Origin: Chelonoidis abingdonii
Lineage: Eukaryota; Chordata; Testudines; Testudinidae
Assembly: GCF_003597395.2 (NCBI RefSeq)
Contig: NC_133782.1
Span: 10,235,135 to 10,299,134, forward strand
DNA: 64,000 nucleotides
Direction of reading: 5' to 3'
In this document: piece after piece, positions 37,575 through 49,400 of the stretch
Numbering within the stretch: position 1 is the first letter of the stretch
How the letters are laid out: every line of letters starts with the position of its first letter
The notes under the pieces: generated by a model
Databases searched by the model: none
The model's input: only the letters and a program-made list of their open reading frames with translations
Told to the model about the DNA's origin: nothing
Translations under genes and position numbers: made by a program

Positions 37575-37752
37575 GGCTGATTTTCAGAATGCTGAGGCCT
37601 GAGATCTATGAATTTGGACACCAACTTTGCATCTGCAGTTGCCACAATTGCACATGCAAACAGGCATTTATATCTCCAGTCACAAAAACATGCAAAATAA
37701 GTCCTTGTAAATGTATGCAGCCTTCAGGCCTCAGCCTTCTGAAAATCAAGCC
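37575..37752. mobile_element. MITE with 28-bp inverted ends
   Basis: The left end GGCTGATTTTCAGAATGCTG (37575-37602) pairs with the right end (37724-37752) over about 28 bp with one mismatch and one indel. The unit is 178 bp and non-coding. No duplicated flank could be set, so the superfamily is open. Confidence 0.6.
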
Positions 37753-40700
37753 ATTATGACCTCTGCTTTAAAGCAGTAAAATAGGGATTATACCAGCATT
37801 TTCAATGCTCTTTGACATCTTCTGATGAAAGTGCAAAGTGTTATTTTACTACAGAAATGTTCACCACATGCCTATCAAGGGCAACTGCGTTCCACACTCA
37901 AGCAGAGACAGAGCCTTCAGTCTAAGCTGATGTAGAACTTTTTCAATTATTGTTCTTTCTGCACAAGTTCTGGCATGGACGGCAATACCACTTTAAAAGT
38001 TTTGCCTATTTGGAATGATTCTACCAGTGTGAGAGATTCCATGTACTTAAAAGTATAGGATAGCCTCTGAAACAGACCACAAAATGGACATTTTTAAGCA
38101 TGCCCATTGTGTGCTTCAGAAAATCCTTTAATCTCATGCACAAACCAGGTGTTCGTAGGCACGAGTGGCCAACTGTCTCTCTGACTGGTCATTTCTACTT
38201 GCAAGGTACACAGGGTCCATGCACCTTTGTGATAATTCTGCACACACGTTTTTACATGCAATGGCAGAGAATTTTTAAAGTCAGGCCCAGAGAGAGGAAA
38301 TGTCAAACTACATACCTAATGCGTACATAATTCAAATCTACCTTCTGGATCAGTTTGGTAGAAAGCTTTGCTCCCTGAGTGGAATATTTCTTCCAAGGGG
38401 AGCATTTAAATCAACAAATATTGAAAAACTGGTAGCAACTTTGTGAAAAGCTTCTAGGAAGATTTATAACTTGAGGGGGGGGCGGTCAGTATTTTAACAA
38501 TATTGGTGTATATGCGGATTTTTAAGCAACATTATATAGTGTATTACAACTGATGCTTCTGCACTTATTGTTTTGATAAAACACATTGGGCACAAGGGAG
38601 GTATATAATGCTAACATTGCCATCATGTGCATAACTGGTAAAAGGGCTCTCCATTTCATTATTTTGACAGGCAGATTCCATTAGTACATCCACAACAATC
38701 ATGTTTCTCTTTTTAAGAAGGTAAAAGAGGGGGATTATTAAAAATTACAGGCAATCCTTCTACCCGCTTAATCTCCCCAAATTCATTTTACAATGGCTGC
38801 CAACACCAATAACATCAGGCAGCATAATCAGCAGTGCATAACATAGCAGAACCTGGATATTATCCACAAGGATTTCTTTTCTCACCCCACAATGAAGCTA
38901 CTTTTCCCTGTATCATCAGTTGCCCCCAAAATCCATGTAGAAAAATGTTAGATGGCAGTCTAGTTGTCTCACCACACCCCCACCAGCAGGCCCTTGGTGT
39001 AGCTCTCAACACTGAAGAGTCATGGTTAGTGAATAGGGTAGTAGGACAGTGTGTCAGGTACCACAGGAGTTCTGCTTCTGGATGAGAGGGAGACCATAGA
39101 GTTCCTGAGCACCAAGGGAGGAGGTGGAAGGGTAGAACATCCCGTCCCATCTCCTCCTTCACAGTTGAACCTCACACACTGGTGGCCAGTAGGACAAACC
39201 TCCTGGTTAGGGGGTCACCTGCTGCATAGTTTGTTGAGGGCTGATTGGTGCACGCCACTGTTTGAGGCTCTGCTTATCATTAATTTATGGGAAATTAACC
39301 TGGAGGTCAATAGGGCTTCTGTGGGAGGACAAAGTAGGGATGCCCCCAGAAATGTTTCATATGGTACACGCAACTGAACCACTCTCACTTTAACTTAGTA
39401 TAGTGTCTACACATACACTTGTTTATCTTACACTAGGCGAAATCCCCTCATGCCCCCCCAGGTCTCACCGCTGCCCTTCTTCTGGCCATGTGGCTCCTCA
39501 TACTTGTGCCAGGCCTTGAAGCTGTCACTGGGAGAGTCCCTCAGGCAGAGCAGAGAGGAAACAGGCTGCTGGAAACAGAGCAACCTGGAAGGCCCCCAGG
39601 TCAGACTCCTAGTGCAGCAGCTGGCCCTAGATCAGTGACGAGTTGGAACAGCACTGTCCGTCCTACTGCCATTCAGGTTTGGCCCTATGACCCTCCACCA
39701 TGATAAGGGGCAGCAAGGCAAAAACTGAGTGAGTGGCCTTGGGTCCTCGTGCATGGGGGTCGCCGTGCCACTCCAGGGGCAGTGGACCAAACTTCAGTGG
39801 TGCTAGGAACCACGTGCACCAAATCTCAATGCCACTCACTCCATGTTGGACTCGTCTTCCCCTCTCCTCCCCCCTGCCATTGAGACAGCTCTTGCACCAG
39901 TACTGAACCAGACAAATTTCCAACAAATAATGTGTTGTTACACGTTGATGACTTAATGGCAACCTCTGTGTATTGAACAAGGAAGGGGCTTTTCTCCTTT
40001 TGTAGTCCAATACCATGTTACTTTACTAAAGTACCTTTAATAAAGAGAATGCAATGGTAGCAGATACCTTTAAGGCCTGAGCAGTGTCACAGCTTCAACA
40101 ATATGTTCATTTAATAAGCTTATAGCGATTGATCGATAAGCCAGGATCTGTGCAATTGTAATGGATCCCTGCACAGACCCTTAGCCAGACAATCCGATTC
40201 TCTTTTCACAGTGCCCAGTTTGAAGGCAGATATTTCAGAGATGCGCATATGGATATAGATCAATAGAGCTGACTGCTCACGTTGATAGGACATTAATGAA
40301 ACTGATCCACAGTGGGTGATTTACTTATTCTGAGCTGTTAATTTTGCAAGAGAGAAAGACAGCCTGCCTCCTTCTAATTAAAAAAGGCACTGGCATTTCC
40401 TGTATCCTCAAGAGAATGAGCGCCACCTACTGTACACTCACTGTCTTGGAACTGTAGAGCTGTTTTTAATTTCATTTCATATCAGTAAACCCAAACAAAG
40501 AGAATACACGGCAATAATACAGAATGGAATTTCCTTACAGCTGAAGTCTTAATGTCACAGTCCTTGCAATGAACTGTTGAGAAAAAGATAGAGATCTAAA
40601 CTGGGTGGCCCTTACATTCCCATGCAGGGGGTACAGGAGGAAGTCATGATTCTAACATCACTCCCTCTGCATGGTCCTGTCAGGGCTGGCTGTAATTGCC

Positions 40701-42040
40701 ATTGAAGGGCTCAGGAGAGCCTAAGGGTTGTGCCCCACATGCCTTCCAGCATTCTTTCTGAGCAGTCTGCCACGGCCCTGCTCTATGCTACAGGTTCTGT
40801 GGACATTGGGCCTGAGTAATACGAGAAACAAAAGGATGGGAGCACTGAAAGAATGTTGCATATGGAGAAATCAGAAATGACTAGATGGTAACAACTCCAA
40901 TGAACAGAGACAGGAAACAGAGAATTTAGGGGCATCAGTCAAAACTCTGATCTGGTGCTGGGGTCCCAGGCAGAGAACTATGAGCACAGACATGGCGTGG
41001 GGGGGTGCAGCAAGCTGTGACGTGGACAGTGAGTGAAAGATGAATAGAAAATGTAAGAGAAAAGTCTCTTTGACATCTTGTAGTGAAGGTGGATGGATGA
41101 AATATGGCATTTAAGGTACTTTAACATACACGTGCTAGCGTCCTGAGTCCTCGGAAAGGGCACTACTGTATCAAGTGACAGTATTGAGATGTTTCCTTGA
41201 CAAACTGTTCCCCAAGAGATTGCTCTGAAATGACTGGATTGTGATGTTGGGGGTTTTTAGCATGCAATTCATTATTTTGCTGTCTAAGGAAAGGAATATC
41301 CTTGACTCTGGTAATGGAGGAGGAGAAGGGTAGAAATGATGTGAAACCTTATCACAAGGCAGAAGTGCTGAAGTTTGGTTAAAACCCAGAATATTCAAGT
41401 TAGGAAGGATCCAGAAAATTTATTTTTTGCAATATATCTCACGCGTTTAGGAGATGGGTGAGTTTTCCAATGTGGTAAAGAACGCTCAGAAACAGTCCAT
41501 TAGACAAAAGAGTAATTAGCAAGACCAAACAATAGGGCACAGATTCCCTGAAGGATTATGTACCTTCATTGGTCTGAAGTCAATATAAAGATTCCCATTT
41601 ACTTCACTGGGCTTTGATTCAGTCCCTTCGAGACCAAACAGTGAAGTTAGTGAGTGGGTACAGTTCAGGATCGAAAGAGTTGGCAAGTACGGAGCTAACA
41701 TGAGAGGATCAGTTTTCTTTACTGTGTAATCAATAGCTTGTGAGCAGAAGGATTTAGGATGGATCCATACTTTCGTGGGAGAGCGTCCAATAGATGTTCC
41801 TGTTGGTAGACTAGATTCTTTCTTTAAGGCTAAGATTTTCAAGCGGGATTTACAGGGTTTGAGAATCCAACTACCAGTGAAGTTCAATGTCATTTGGGTG
41901 TCTAATTCTCTTAGGTCCCTTTGTGAATTCTAGCCTTAGTTTCTTGACAATAGGCCTTTCGTATCTGAAAGCACAGAATGGTCAGACTTTGAAAGAGGGA
42001 AAGGCTTAGTTTTTTTACAGCTGCCACAAGAGTCTATTCT
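37753..42040. other. Gene-free sequence
   Basis: No exon or complete repeat is seen; some GC-rich patches (38850-39700) have longer open frames without conserved features. Confidence 0.4.
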
Positions 42041-42044
42041 GCAC

Positions 42045-42112
42045 TTGATGGGCCAAATTCTCTGTCTCAGTCAATGGAGCTGCATCAGTTTACACTAGCA
42101 GAAACTTTGGCC
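42045..42112. repeat. Palindromic repeat, family A fragment
   Basis: GGGCCAAATTCTCTGTCTCAG, AATGGAGCTGCATC and GTTTACACTAGCAG match the arms and centre of family A. Confidence 0.45.
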
Positions 42113-42756
42113 TCATGGGTGGGTAGCTCCTGTTGACAATACTGGAAGTTAGGAGAGTTATTGGAAATACCTCCTTATACCTATTAGAATATAGTAGTAG
42201 TGTTTCCATCAAACCCGGGGTATATATTTAGAAACAGAGATTGAGAAAACATTATGTAAGCATGAAACTAACCTGCCTTATGACTTCCTGTTTATTTAAA
42301 GGATAGTCCTGCCACTCTTACATTGAGCGGTGCCTTACTCGAGTAACCCCAGTGGGAAGTACCAATGTGAGTAATGATGGAAGAACTAACGCTTATTATT
42401 TTATACTAGCACTGATGTTATTCATTGGGTCATAAAAGTGATCTTTGGATTTCCGCTCCCACCCTCCATTTTATTGTGTATTTGAAAGAAGATTATTTTA
42501 TTCTAAATGATTGGGCAGTAAACAGGCTCAGAATTAATGTCTGTGCTTGAGTTATAGAGTTTTTGTTGATTTAGCCTCTGGTGGAATTCTCTACTCAAAC
42601 TAATCCAGTTGTCAGACTCAATCCTAATTTTCAAATCCAAACAGAAGAATTTTTTCTCCCAATATTGTATTTCTTCACTAGACTTGAGCTTAAGAGCTCT
42701 AAGATGCTTCTGAAAGGGGTTCTGAGAATAAGAAGTATGTGCCTAATTATTTTCCG

Positions 42757-43160
42757 CAGTGCTTTTGTAGCCATGTTGGTCCCAGGATATTAGAGAGACA
42801 AAGTTGGGGAGATAATATCTGTTAGTGGACTAGGGTGACCAGATGAGAGGAAGAAAATATAGGGTGGGGGAGGGGGTCTGCCGGCGGAGGAAAAAAAAAA
42901 GACAAATGCTGCTGGCAGGGTCGGGTGAGGGGAGAGGGGAGGGAAGGCAAATGCTTCTGGCAGAGGAAAAAAAAAAAAGGCGAGTGCTGCCTGCAGAGTG
43001 AAATATCAGGACAAATTGCGTCCTAACCAAAGATCAGTCGGGACACGAGACAAACACCTAAATATCGGGACATCTGGTCACCCTATAGTGGACCAACTTC
43101 TGCTGGTGAAAAAAAGACACTTTCGAGCTACACAGAGCTCTTCCTCAGGTCTGGTTTTGT
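42757..43160 (-). mobile_element. Penelope-like 3' end split by a hAT MITE
   Basis: Read on the minus strand: GAGCTCTGTGTAGCTCGAAAG, CACCAGCAGAAGTTGGTCCAC, then (beyond the insert) a segment like ATAGATATTATCTCCCC and TCTCTAATATCCTGGGACC. These mirror the 3' end of the Penelope-like copy at 62160-62345. A hAT MITE (42831-43085) splits it. Confidence 0.65.
42831..43085. mobile_element. hAT MITE with perfect 8-bp duplication, 255 bp
   Basis: The element starts TAGGGTGACCAGATG and ends CATCTGGTCACCCTA: perfect 15-bp terminal inverted repeats. TAGTGGAC occurs at both edges (42823-42830 and 43086-43093), so the target duplication is perfect. It carries two A-runs and no coding capacity. Same family as 15180-15302, but twice as long. 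Confidence 0.9.
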
Positions 43161-43844
43161 CATTCCTTTCTATCCAGTTTGTGTCTCGTGTTAATTTTTT
43201 GATGTAACTTTTTCTGCTTAGGTTGCAGTGTGCAGGCCAAAAGGTTGGTTAAAGTTAAGTTTTGAAATCCACATTCCAGCATCTCGTTAGGTCTGATTTA
43301 CCTAGGTGCTGAGCTACCTGCAGCTCCCGGTAAAGTTTTAAAAAAATCTTGATGGGAAATTTTGCCGTGAACACAAGACCTTTTCCCAGGTTGGAAACTT
43401 GGGGATGGGGGCAGCTGGAAAAAGCACTCGGTACCTTTGAAAGCCTCTTCCACCTAGGTGCCTAAATTGCCCAGCCTTATGCACCCACCCAGGTTTGAAA
43501 AGTTTGAGCTCCATCTGCAAGTCACATCCCTTCCAAAAGAATCCATTTTGTCACTCCTATCTGCTTCTTCCACCTCTTGTGACAATTTTTCACAACTCCT
43601 CATCGATCTTTATGCAAAGAAGTCAGCTTTATGGCAAAAATGGAAGCATGTGAATATGCCTCTTGGAAGCTCTTGTGTGTGAAAGCACTAAACTCCACTT
43701 AGAAAGGGGAAGGTGCCATGATAACCTCCTGTTACTTGGGGACACATTGGGTCGGCAATGCATGGCTGTGCTATAGGACAAGTCCTTGCTAAGGAAAGGT
43801 ACGAAGACTATTGCAGGAACTTCCTCTTATGTTGTGTTTCCTCA

Positions 43845-43905
43845 GTGCTCTGCACAACAGGGCTTACTCAGAGGTCCTAGTTGGGAGCACTAATACAATC
43901 CAAAC
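43845..43905 (+). repeat. L2-type SINE tail fragment
   Basis: CTCTGCACAACAGGGCTTACTC and AGTTGGGAGCACTAATACAATCC resemble the end of the SINE tail. Confidence 0.4.
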
Positions 43906-44101
43906 ACATACTATATATTTGCTTATGGGTCAAATCCTGATTCCTTTACACAAGCAAAACTCACTTTCGTGGGAGGTTTGCCTCAGTTAAGGCTCAGGAC
44001 AGAAAGATTCGATCCTGTGCGTTAATATCCATTGCTTACTACAGTAAACACATTTAGCATTGGAAGGTCCCTTGTGTACCTTGATTGGGTGCCAAGATTC
44101 T

Positions 44102-44215
44102 AATCTTGCTTATACCAGTGTCAATCCAGGGTAATTCCACTGAACAAATCTATCAGTTGTAACTCCATTTGCGTCAGTGGAATTACTCTGGATTTACACT
44201 GGTATAAGCAAGATT
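44102..44215. repeat. Hairpin: 42-bp arms, 95% identical (palindromic family A)
   Basis: The arms 44102-44143 (starting AATCTTGCTTATACCAG) and 44174-44215 are complementary at 40 of 42 positions with a 30-bp spacer. It is the best-preserved member of family A, whose weaker copies lie at 4395-4475, 35605-35690, 42045-42112 and 49325-49400. No transposon ends or coding capacity are seen. Confidence 0.8.
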
Positions 44216-44227
44216 GGAGTCTGGTCT

Positions 44228-44343
44228 GATCTGAGGCAGTTTGCTTTTACTACTTTGACTGTGCAGGTTCTGTAGCCTGCAATGTGTAAGAGGTCAAACT
44301 AGATGATCACAATGGTCCCTTCTGACCCTGAAGTCCATGAGTC
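44228..44343 (+). mobile_element. CR1-like 3' end
   Basis: CAGGTTCTGTAGCCTGCAATG, GAGGTCAAACTAGATGATCAC, AATGGTCCCTTCTGACC is the standard CR1/L3 3' order on the plus strand. It begins right beside the hairpin. Confidence 0.6.
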
Positions 44344-44598
44344 TGGGCTGATACTTGCTACTGCCTGCTGGTGGCTCAAGGAATCCTGCTCACACACATC
44401 CACAACCAGAAGCTCATGGCCTCACTATTTTATACAGAAGTTGCTGTTTTAACACTTACTTCAAATCTGGGTAAGTTACAGAAGGAGACAGAAGGGGCTC
44501 AGAACCAGAATCTAGTATCGTTCTACTTTCTCCATTTGCTTCTCATGACACAAGTTACTTTCGATGTCACAGCCCCGGAGGGCAGGCATGAGTTCATG

Positions 44599-44826
44599 GG
44601 ATACGTCTGCAGTGCAGCTGGGAGGTGTTACTGCAGAACCTATAGACAGACCCAAGCCAGCTGTGGGTTAGCTAGATCAGTAACAATAGCAGTGATGTTG
44701 CAGCAGCACAGGTGGATACATGACTTAGGCCCACCCACCCACGACTCTGCCACTAGATCAAAAGCTAGCTGAGGTGTGCTAACACATGCTGCAATCCCAC
44801 TTTCTCACTGCACTGTAGACATAACC
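44599..44826. mobile_element. Harbinger-type MITE, ATG flanks
   Basis: Ends GGATACGTCTGCAGTGCAG and the complement GGTTATGTCTACAGTGCAG match at 16 of 19 positions and share GTC-TACA with the other Harbinger-like elements. ATG flanks both sides (44596-44598, 44827-44829). The unit is 228 bp. Confidence 0.55.
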
Positions 44827-45339
44827 ATGACGAACAATCCTGGGCAAAATGCAGAGTTTACTTTCCTTACCTGCTCTGGGACACAACTCTTCTACTCTCT
44901 TTCCTAAGCATGTTTTACTCTCCTCCTCTGCAAGATTAGCCTCAAAGCCAGGGCATGCTTAGGCTGAAAATAAAGATAAAAGATAGAAAAAGTTCTTGGG
45001 GAACACAGTCCCTTATGGAAAAGTCCTATAGCATTCAAGAGAGAGGAACCCAGTAAGGTTCCGTAGAAACTACTCCAAACACCTGGAGAATTTAATAGAG
45101 AATAAGATTCCTTCTATAGGAAGGAAGTGGAATTCTATGGAAGTCTATGGAATTCTACAGCAGGCTTGTAATTCTCTATTAGGTAAAACAGGATGATTCA
45201 AAGGGCCTATAAAATGGCTACCTTTTTCTATTAAATTCAACAGAGTTTTTTTTTTTTTTAAGGAATGGCTTGAGACCAGATTGTGGCTTGGGCTAGGGTT
45301 AGGATTGGAGTCAGTTGGTGCCCCAGTCTAGCCTTAATG

Positions 45340-46290
45340 GTCCTGTAGGGAGGCAGTGTGGTTCCCTGGTGCGGGACGAGCTCCGCCAGACACAAGAGTG
45401 GGCAGAGCCAGAGCACTCCAAGCCCACCCCCTAGATGGTCAGAGGCTGGACAGGAAGTATAAGGGCCCAACCCCAGAGCTCACTCAAGAGGCAGCCACTG
45501 GAGAGGCCAGATGCCTCCAGCCCAGCTCCCGCTGGGGAGACTCCAGCAACTAGCGGCGGACCTGGAGACTGGTCTGACTGGCCAACACTCAACGTGGACC
45601 AGCATATGGGAAAGTTGCTGAGCCTAACCCTTGCCAGATACTCAGAAGAGTCGCTGAGCCTACCCCTCACCAGCTACTCCGAGGATCCAATGGTGATCCA
45701 CCCCCATGAGGACACCACCTTGATGTGTGGGTGGCAGTGTCACCCTCTCCCAGGCTGCTCGGACCCTAAAGCATGGGTGAGTTATTTACCTGTATTTGTT
45801 TAGCCCCTGCCTGAGCCTTGAACTCATTGCTGCCCCACCCTGACCCCAGGCCTGGCCTTGTTGACTATATAAACTGCTGTTCAGCCACTGCCTGAGGGCC
45901 TGACCTTGAACTCATCACTATCCTGTCCTGCCCCAGGGCCTGGGCTCATTAACTAGTACATTTTTTTACCCACGAAAGCCAATAAATCTGTTAGTCTTTA
46001 AGGTGCCACCTTGTTTTTTGTGGATACAGACTAACACCGCTACCCTCTGATTCTTAACTGCTACCTGTGTTTGCTCAGCACTTGCCTAAGGGCCTGAGCT
46101 GTGACTCTTTACTGCCCCGCCCTGACCCAGGGCCTGGGCTTGTTATCTGCAAAATACCTGCCCGGCGGCTTGAGGCAGGACTCCTGCGGCCCAACCGATT
46201 TCGCAAGAGGTCGAGCAAGGACTAAGGGAGGCGGTGTGGTTCCCCACTGCCCTGGAGCGGGATGAACCCTCACGAACCCTCTCTACAGGC
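45340..46290 (+). mobile_element. LTR-like GC-rich block with minisatellite
   Basis: GGCAGTGTGGTTCCCTGGTG at 45352 and GGCGGTGTGGTTCCCCACTG at 46230 are direct repeats about 880 bp apart, near GGGACGAG and GGGATGAAC. Between them the sequence is GC-rich, with three tandem-like ~80-bp units (45788-45874, 45876-45954, 46063-46148) sharing GCCTGAGG and CCCCAGGGCCTGGGCT. No gag, pol or env signals. It may be an LTR or a piece of an LTR retroelement; termini are uncertain. A Penelope-like tail is inserted at 45955-46053. Confidence 0.4.
45955..46053 (+). mobile_element. Penelope-like tail, TTAACT flanks
   Basis: CCCACGAAAGCCAATAAATC, TGTTAGTCTTTAAGGTGCCAC, and GGATACAGACTAACACCGC are the tail motifs. 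TTAACT stands on both sides (45949-45954, 46054-46059), the same flank type as the 16064-16192 tail. It sits between copies 2 and 3 of the local minisatellite unit. Confidence 0.7.
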
Positions 46291-47221
46291 CCATACATTA
46301 AAGAATAAATAAATGAGGCAGATGCAATGAAAATATTTCATTCCTCTCCTTCTTGTGAGCCCACTGGCAATTCTAGCCAAGCCAATGGGATTTGTGTCCT
46401 GCTTTTGCATTCTGGTAGCACATGTGGGCCCTTGGCAGCTGAGGGGGTTAATCCTCCGTTTCTTTATTCTGGCGAAACTCCCACTGATTCCATTTTGGAG
46501 CTGTGCCCGTGTAAGGAGGTCAGGATGGAGCTGTAAAGTGATAAAGGAGTAGGTGGGTAATTGCTGTAATTCAGATGTCTAGTAACCAGCCAGACTATTG
46601 TGTCTTCCCTTCTCTTCATGTTCCTTTGTATTTTTCCACCTTGAGCAGCCCTGTTTGATTCTGACTGCGGTGCCTCTGCATTCTCACCTATTCCAACAGG
46701 CTCACTCTCGTTTTCTGTCCTGTATTCAGCTGGGAGATTAGTAAACCAGAAAGTGTGTGGAATGTAATCTGCATTGTGAATATGAGACACGATCCCCAAC
46801 AGCAATATTCTCCCCTGGGTTAAAACTCACCTGACATGATAGGACATGGGCCTGGAGGCCATTAGAGTCCAGTTCTGAGTAGAGCCAGCCAAGGGTGCTG
46901 GAACCTTTGTAGAAGTGGGGGCATAACAACGAAATTCCAAATTCTTATCTCCTGGAAATAATTTTAATTTTAGCAACACACATACAGGTCCCAGTATAAA
47001 CAATGCAAACTCTTTTTGGAGCCTCTTAAATTCTACTGCTGTATAAGCCGGATAGGCTTTGCTCCACTGAGGTCAGTAGAAAGATTCCCATTAATTTCAG
47101 TGGGCTTTGGATCACGACTAACTTTGATCCCATGAGATCAAACATCGAAAACAGCTCTACAAATATTTGAGTGCTAGCCACTGAGATATTGGGGGTGGGG
47201 GGGTCAATGTCAAGACTATCA
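46291..47221. other. Gene-free sequence
   Basis: Nothing recognised except short words shared with the palindromic repeats. Confidence 0.4.
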
Positions 47222-47295
47222 GATTTTTTTTGAGTCAGGTGACCTGGGTTCTGTTCCCATCTTTGCCACTCTTCCAATATGTGACATTAAGCAAG
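47222..47295 (+). repeat. MIR-like SINE head
   Basis: GACCTGGGTTCTGTTCCCATC, TTGCCACTCTTCC and AAGCAAGTGCTTGG fit the MIR front half. Confidence 0.5.
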
Positions 47296-47590
47296 TGCTT
47301 GGCCCCGTATTTTCCAATGTGAGTGCCGCCTAAATCTACTTGGGTACCTAAATGAAAGTCCTGAATTTTTCAGAGGTGTTGAGCACCCACCTCTGTTTTC
47401 CATTAGAGTCAATGAGATCATTCACGTGGAGAAGGCGAGGATGATTTGGCTCTAGTCATGTTCTTGCTGTGAGAGTTCCTATGACTTGGTGGCAGAGTAC
47501 AGTCCTCCTCCTCCTTCTCTCTCCCAGAGGAACTATCTTTTTCTGCATGAAAAAAGTAGAATATATACTATTGGGTGTTTAGTTTAAAAA

Positions 47591-47648
47591 CAACGAGGAG
47601 TCCATGTGGCACCTTAGAGACTAACAAATTTATTTGGGCGTAAGATAA
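47591..47648 (-). mobile_element. Penelope-like tail fragment, antisense
   Basis: Antisense CAAATAAATTTGTTAGTCTC and a TAAGGTGCCAC block. TTTAAAAA flanks both sides (47583-47590 and 47649-47656), consistent with a target duplication in AT-rich DNA. Confidence 0.6.
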
Positions 47649-47789
47649 TTTAAAAAATGTGTATCTTGCTTAATATTTATTCAGCACACTAAAAACATCT
47701 TCTGGGCTTTGCTTTCATTTGGCTCATAAACCTGACTGTTGCAACTCCTAAGAACAATATTTATTCAGTACATTAATGCACCATTGGTT

Positions 47790-48040
47790 CAGAGATACTT
47801 TATATTTCTATCTATGATACTTATATGTCTCCTGTTGTTGTATAATCAGAGCATCTCACACCATTTAACCTATTAACCTCACCAGACCTCTGTGAGATAG
47901 GACAGTGCTGCTGCCCTCATTTCTCAGATGGGGAACTGAGGTTCAGAGAGGCTAAGTAACTTGCCCAGGGTCACACAGCAAGTTGATGGTGCAGCAGGAA
48001 ATTGAAGATGGGTCTCCAAAATCCCAGTCTAGCACCCTCA
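47790..48040 (-). repeat. MIR-like SINE, antisense
   Basis: TTTCTCAGATGGGGAACTGAG, GGTTCAGAGAGGC, AACTTGCCCAGGGTCACAC and CAGCAAGTTGATGG: a clear antisense MIR, one of the best preserved in the window. Confidence 0.8.
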
Positions 48041-49036
48041 CAGCTGAACCATCCTTCCCTGATTTCTTTATTACAGGCGTAATTCTGCCCTGTTTTCTCC
48101 TGCTTAGTAGTACCTGTCTCCAGGGTAGTCTCCTTGCTATCGGTGAGACTACTTGTGGCCAGTTATGGGGGCGGGGAGCAGAATCAAGCCCTGTGTTCCC
48201 ATGAGACATTCAGCCTGATTTTTTTTTTTTTAATAATTTTTTGGCATTTTTACGATAGCGCAAAGGCTTTATGCATTTGTGCTGTAGGAGCTGAACATAC
48301 ATGTTCATTTGATTGTACAGTGCGTTATTCTGCGATCCTGCTTCGCAGGCAGGCCGTATGTTATACCGGTATGTTCAGATGAGGTCATTTATGCCTGGAT
48401 TTCCTAGTTTTTGGCCTAACCCTTGTGTGAGCATTCAGGGAGGGGAAGAAGAGCCTTCCCATTTGTGTGGTCCATGTGAAGGCCAGGCAGAAATGATCCT
48501 TACTATGCCCACTGGGATGCCCAGAGCCCCAAATGGGGTGAGCATGGCTCCTCCTTCTACTGCCCCAGCCAGCCCCACACAGAGGAGCTAGGAGTGTTCT
48601 GTAGGAATGTAGCAGTCTGTGCTCTCCTGTATGCACTGTGAAGCTCCAGGAGGCAGTCTGCCTCCCAGAGTGTCTGAGCTCCCCCTGGAGCAACCCAGCA
48701 GTGTCCCGTCCACAACACGGTGCTGTGCCTACAAGGCACAATCAAGCTCTCTATGATTTATTATGGGCTTAGACTTTACAGTCTGAGTAACTCCAGAATT
48801 CCTTGTTTGGTCCCTTAGAATATACAGCTTTGAAGAGATCCGTTTTTGTAGTGAAATTGCTAGGGCCCTGTGGGTAAGAAATTGCCAAGAGATCCTGCCT
48901 CATTCAGCCCAGATTCCATGAGCTGTACCTCCTCCAGCTCCTGCCATCACTTGCTGTTTTTGTGCCTCCTTGCCTCCCATCACTCTGCCTATAAGGAGAC
49001 AATTTGATTCCATTGGTGTAATGCTGGCAGCTCTGA
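48041..49036. other. Gene-free sequence
   Basis: No exons or repeats recognised; a T run at 48219-48230. Confidence 0.4.
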
Positions 49037-49265
49037 CAGGGCCGGCTCCAGCTTTTTTGCCGCCCTAAGAGGTGAAGAAAAAAAAGGAGGGGGACCCCGA
49101 TTGACCTGCTGCCGAAGTGCCAACGAAGAAAGTGAATGAAGGACCCATCGCCGAATTGCCACCACAGACCTGGATGTGCCACCCCAACAACGGACAGAGT
49201 TCCACTCCTTTCTATTGGCCACCTCAGACACCTGCTTTCTTCACTGGTGCCTGGAGCTGGGGCTG
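49037..49265. mobile_element. hAT-type element, CAGGGCCGGC ends
   Basis: The left end CAGGGCCGGCTCCAG pairs with the right end CTGGAGCTGGGGCTG (complement decayed from CCGGCCCTG). The flanks AGCTCTGA (49029-49036) and AGCTCGGA (49266-49273) match at 7 of 8. Interior words CGAAGTGCCAACGAAG and GCCACCCCAACAACGG recall a MITE common in turtle genomes. 229 bp. Confidence 0.75.
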
Positions 49266-49324
49266 AGCTCGGAGCACACGGGCATGTTCACTCCTTCAAA
49301 GTTGCTTTGTGACCAAGAAAATTG

Positions 49325-49400
49325 TGGGCCTGATCATCCTCTCATCTGTACCAGCCAAGTCCACTGGCTTCAGTGGAGTCACTCCAGATTTCTCCTGGCA
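49325..49400. repeat. Palindromic repeat, family A fragment
   Basis: GGGCCTGATCATCCTCTC, then GTCCACTGGCTTCAGTGGAG and CACTCCAGATTTCTCCTGGC match family A. Confidence 0.45.

Noticed and set aside
45258..45803. Open frames in the LTR-like block, up to 122 codons
   Set aside because: They are in GC-rich repeat DNA with no domain.
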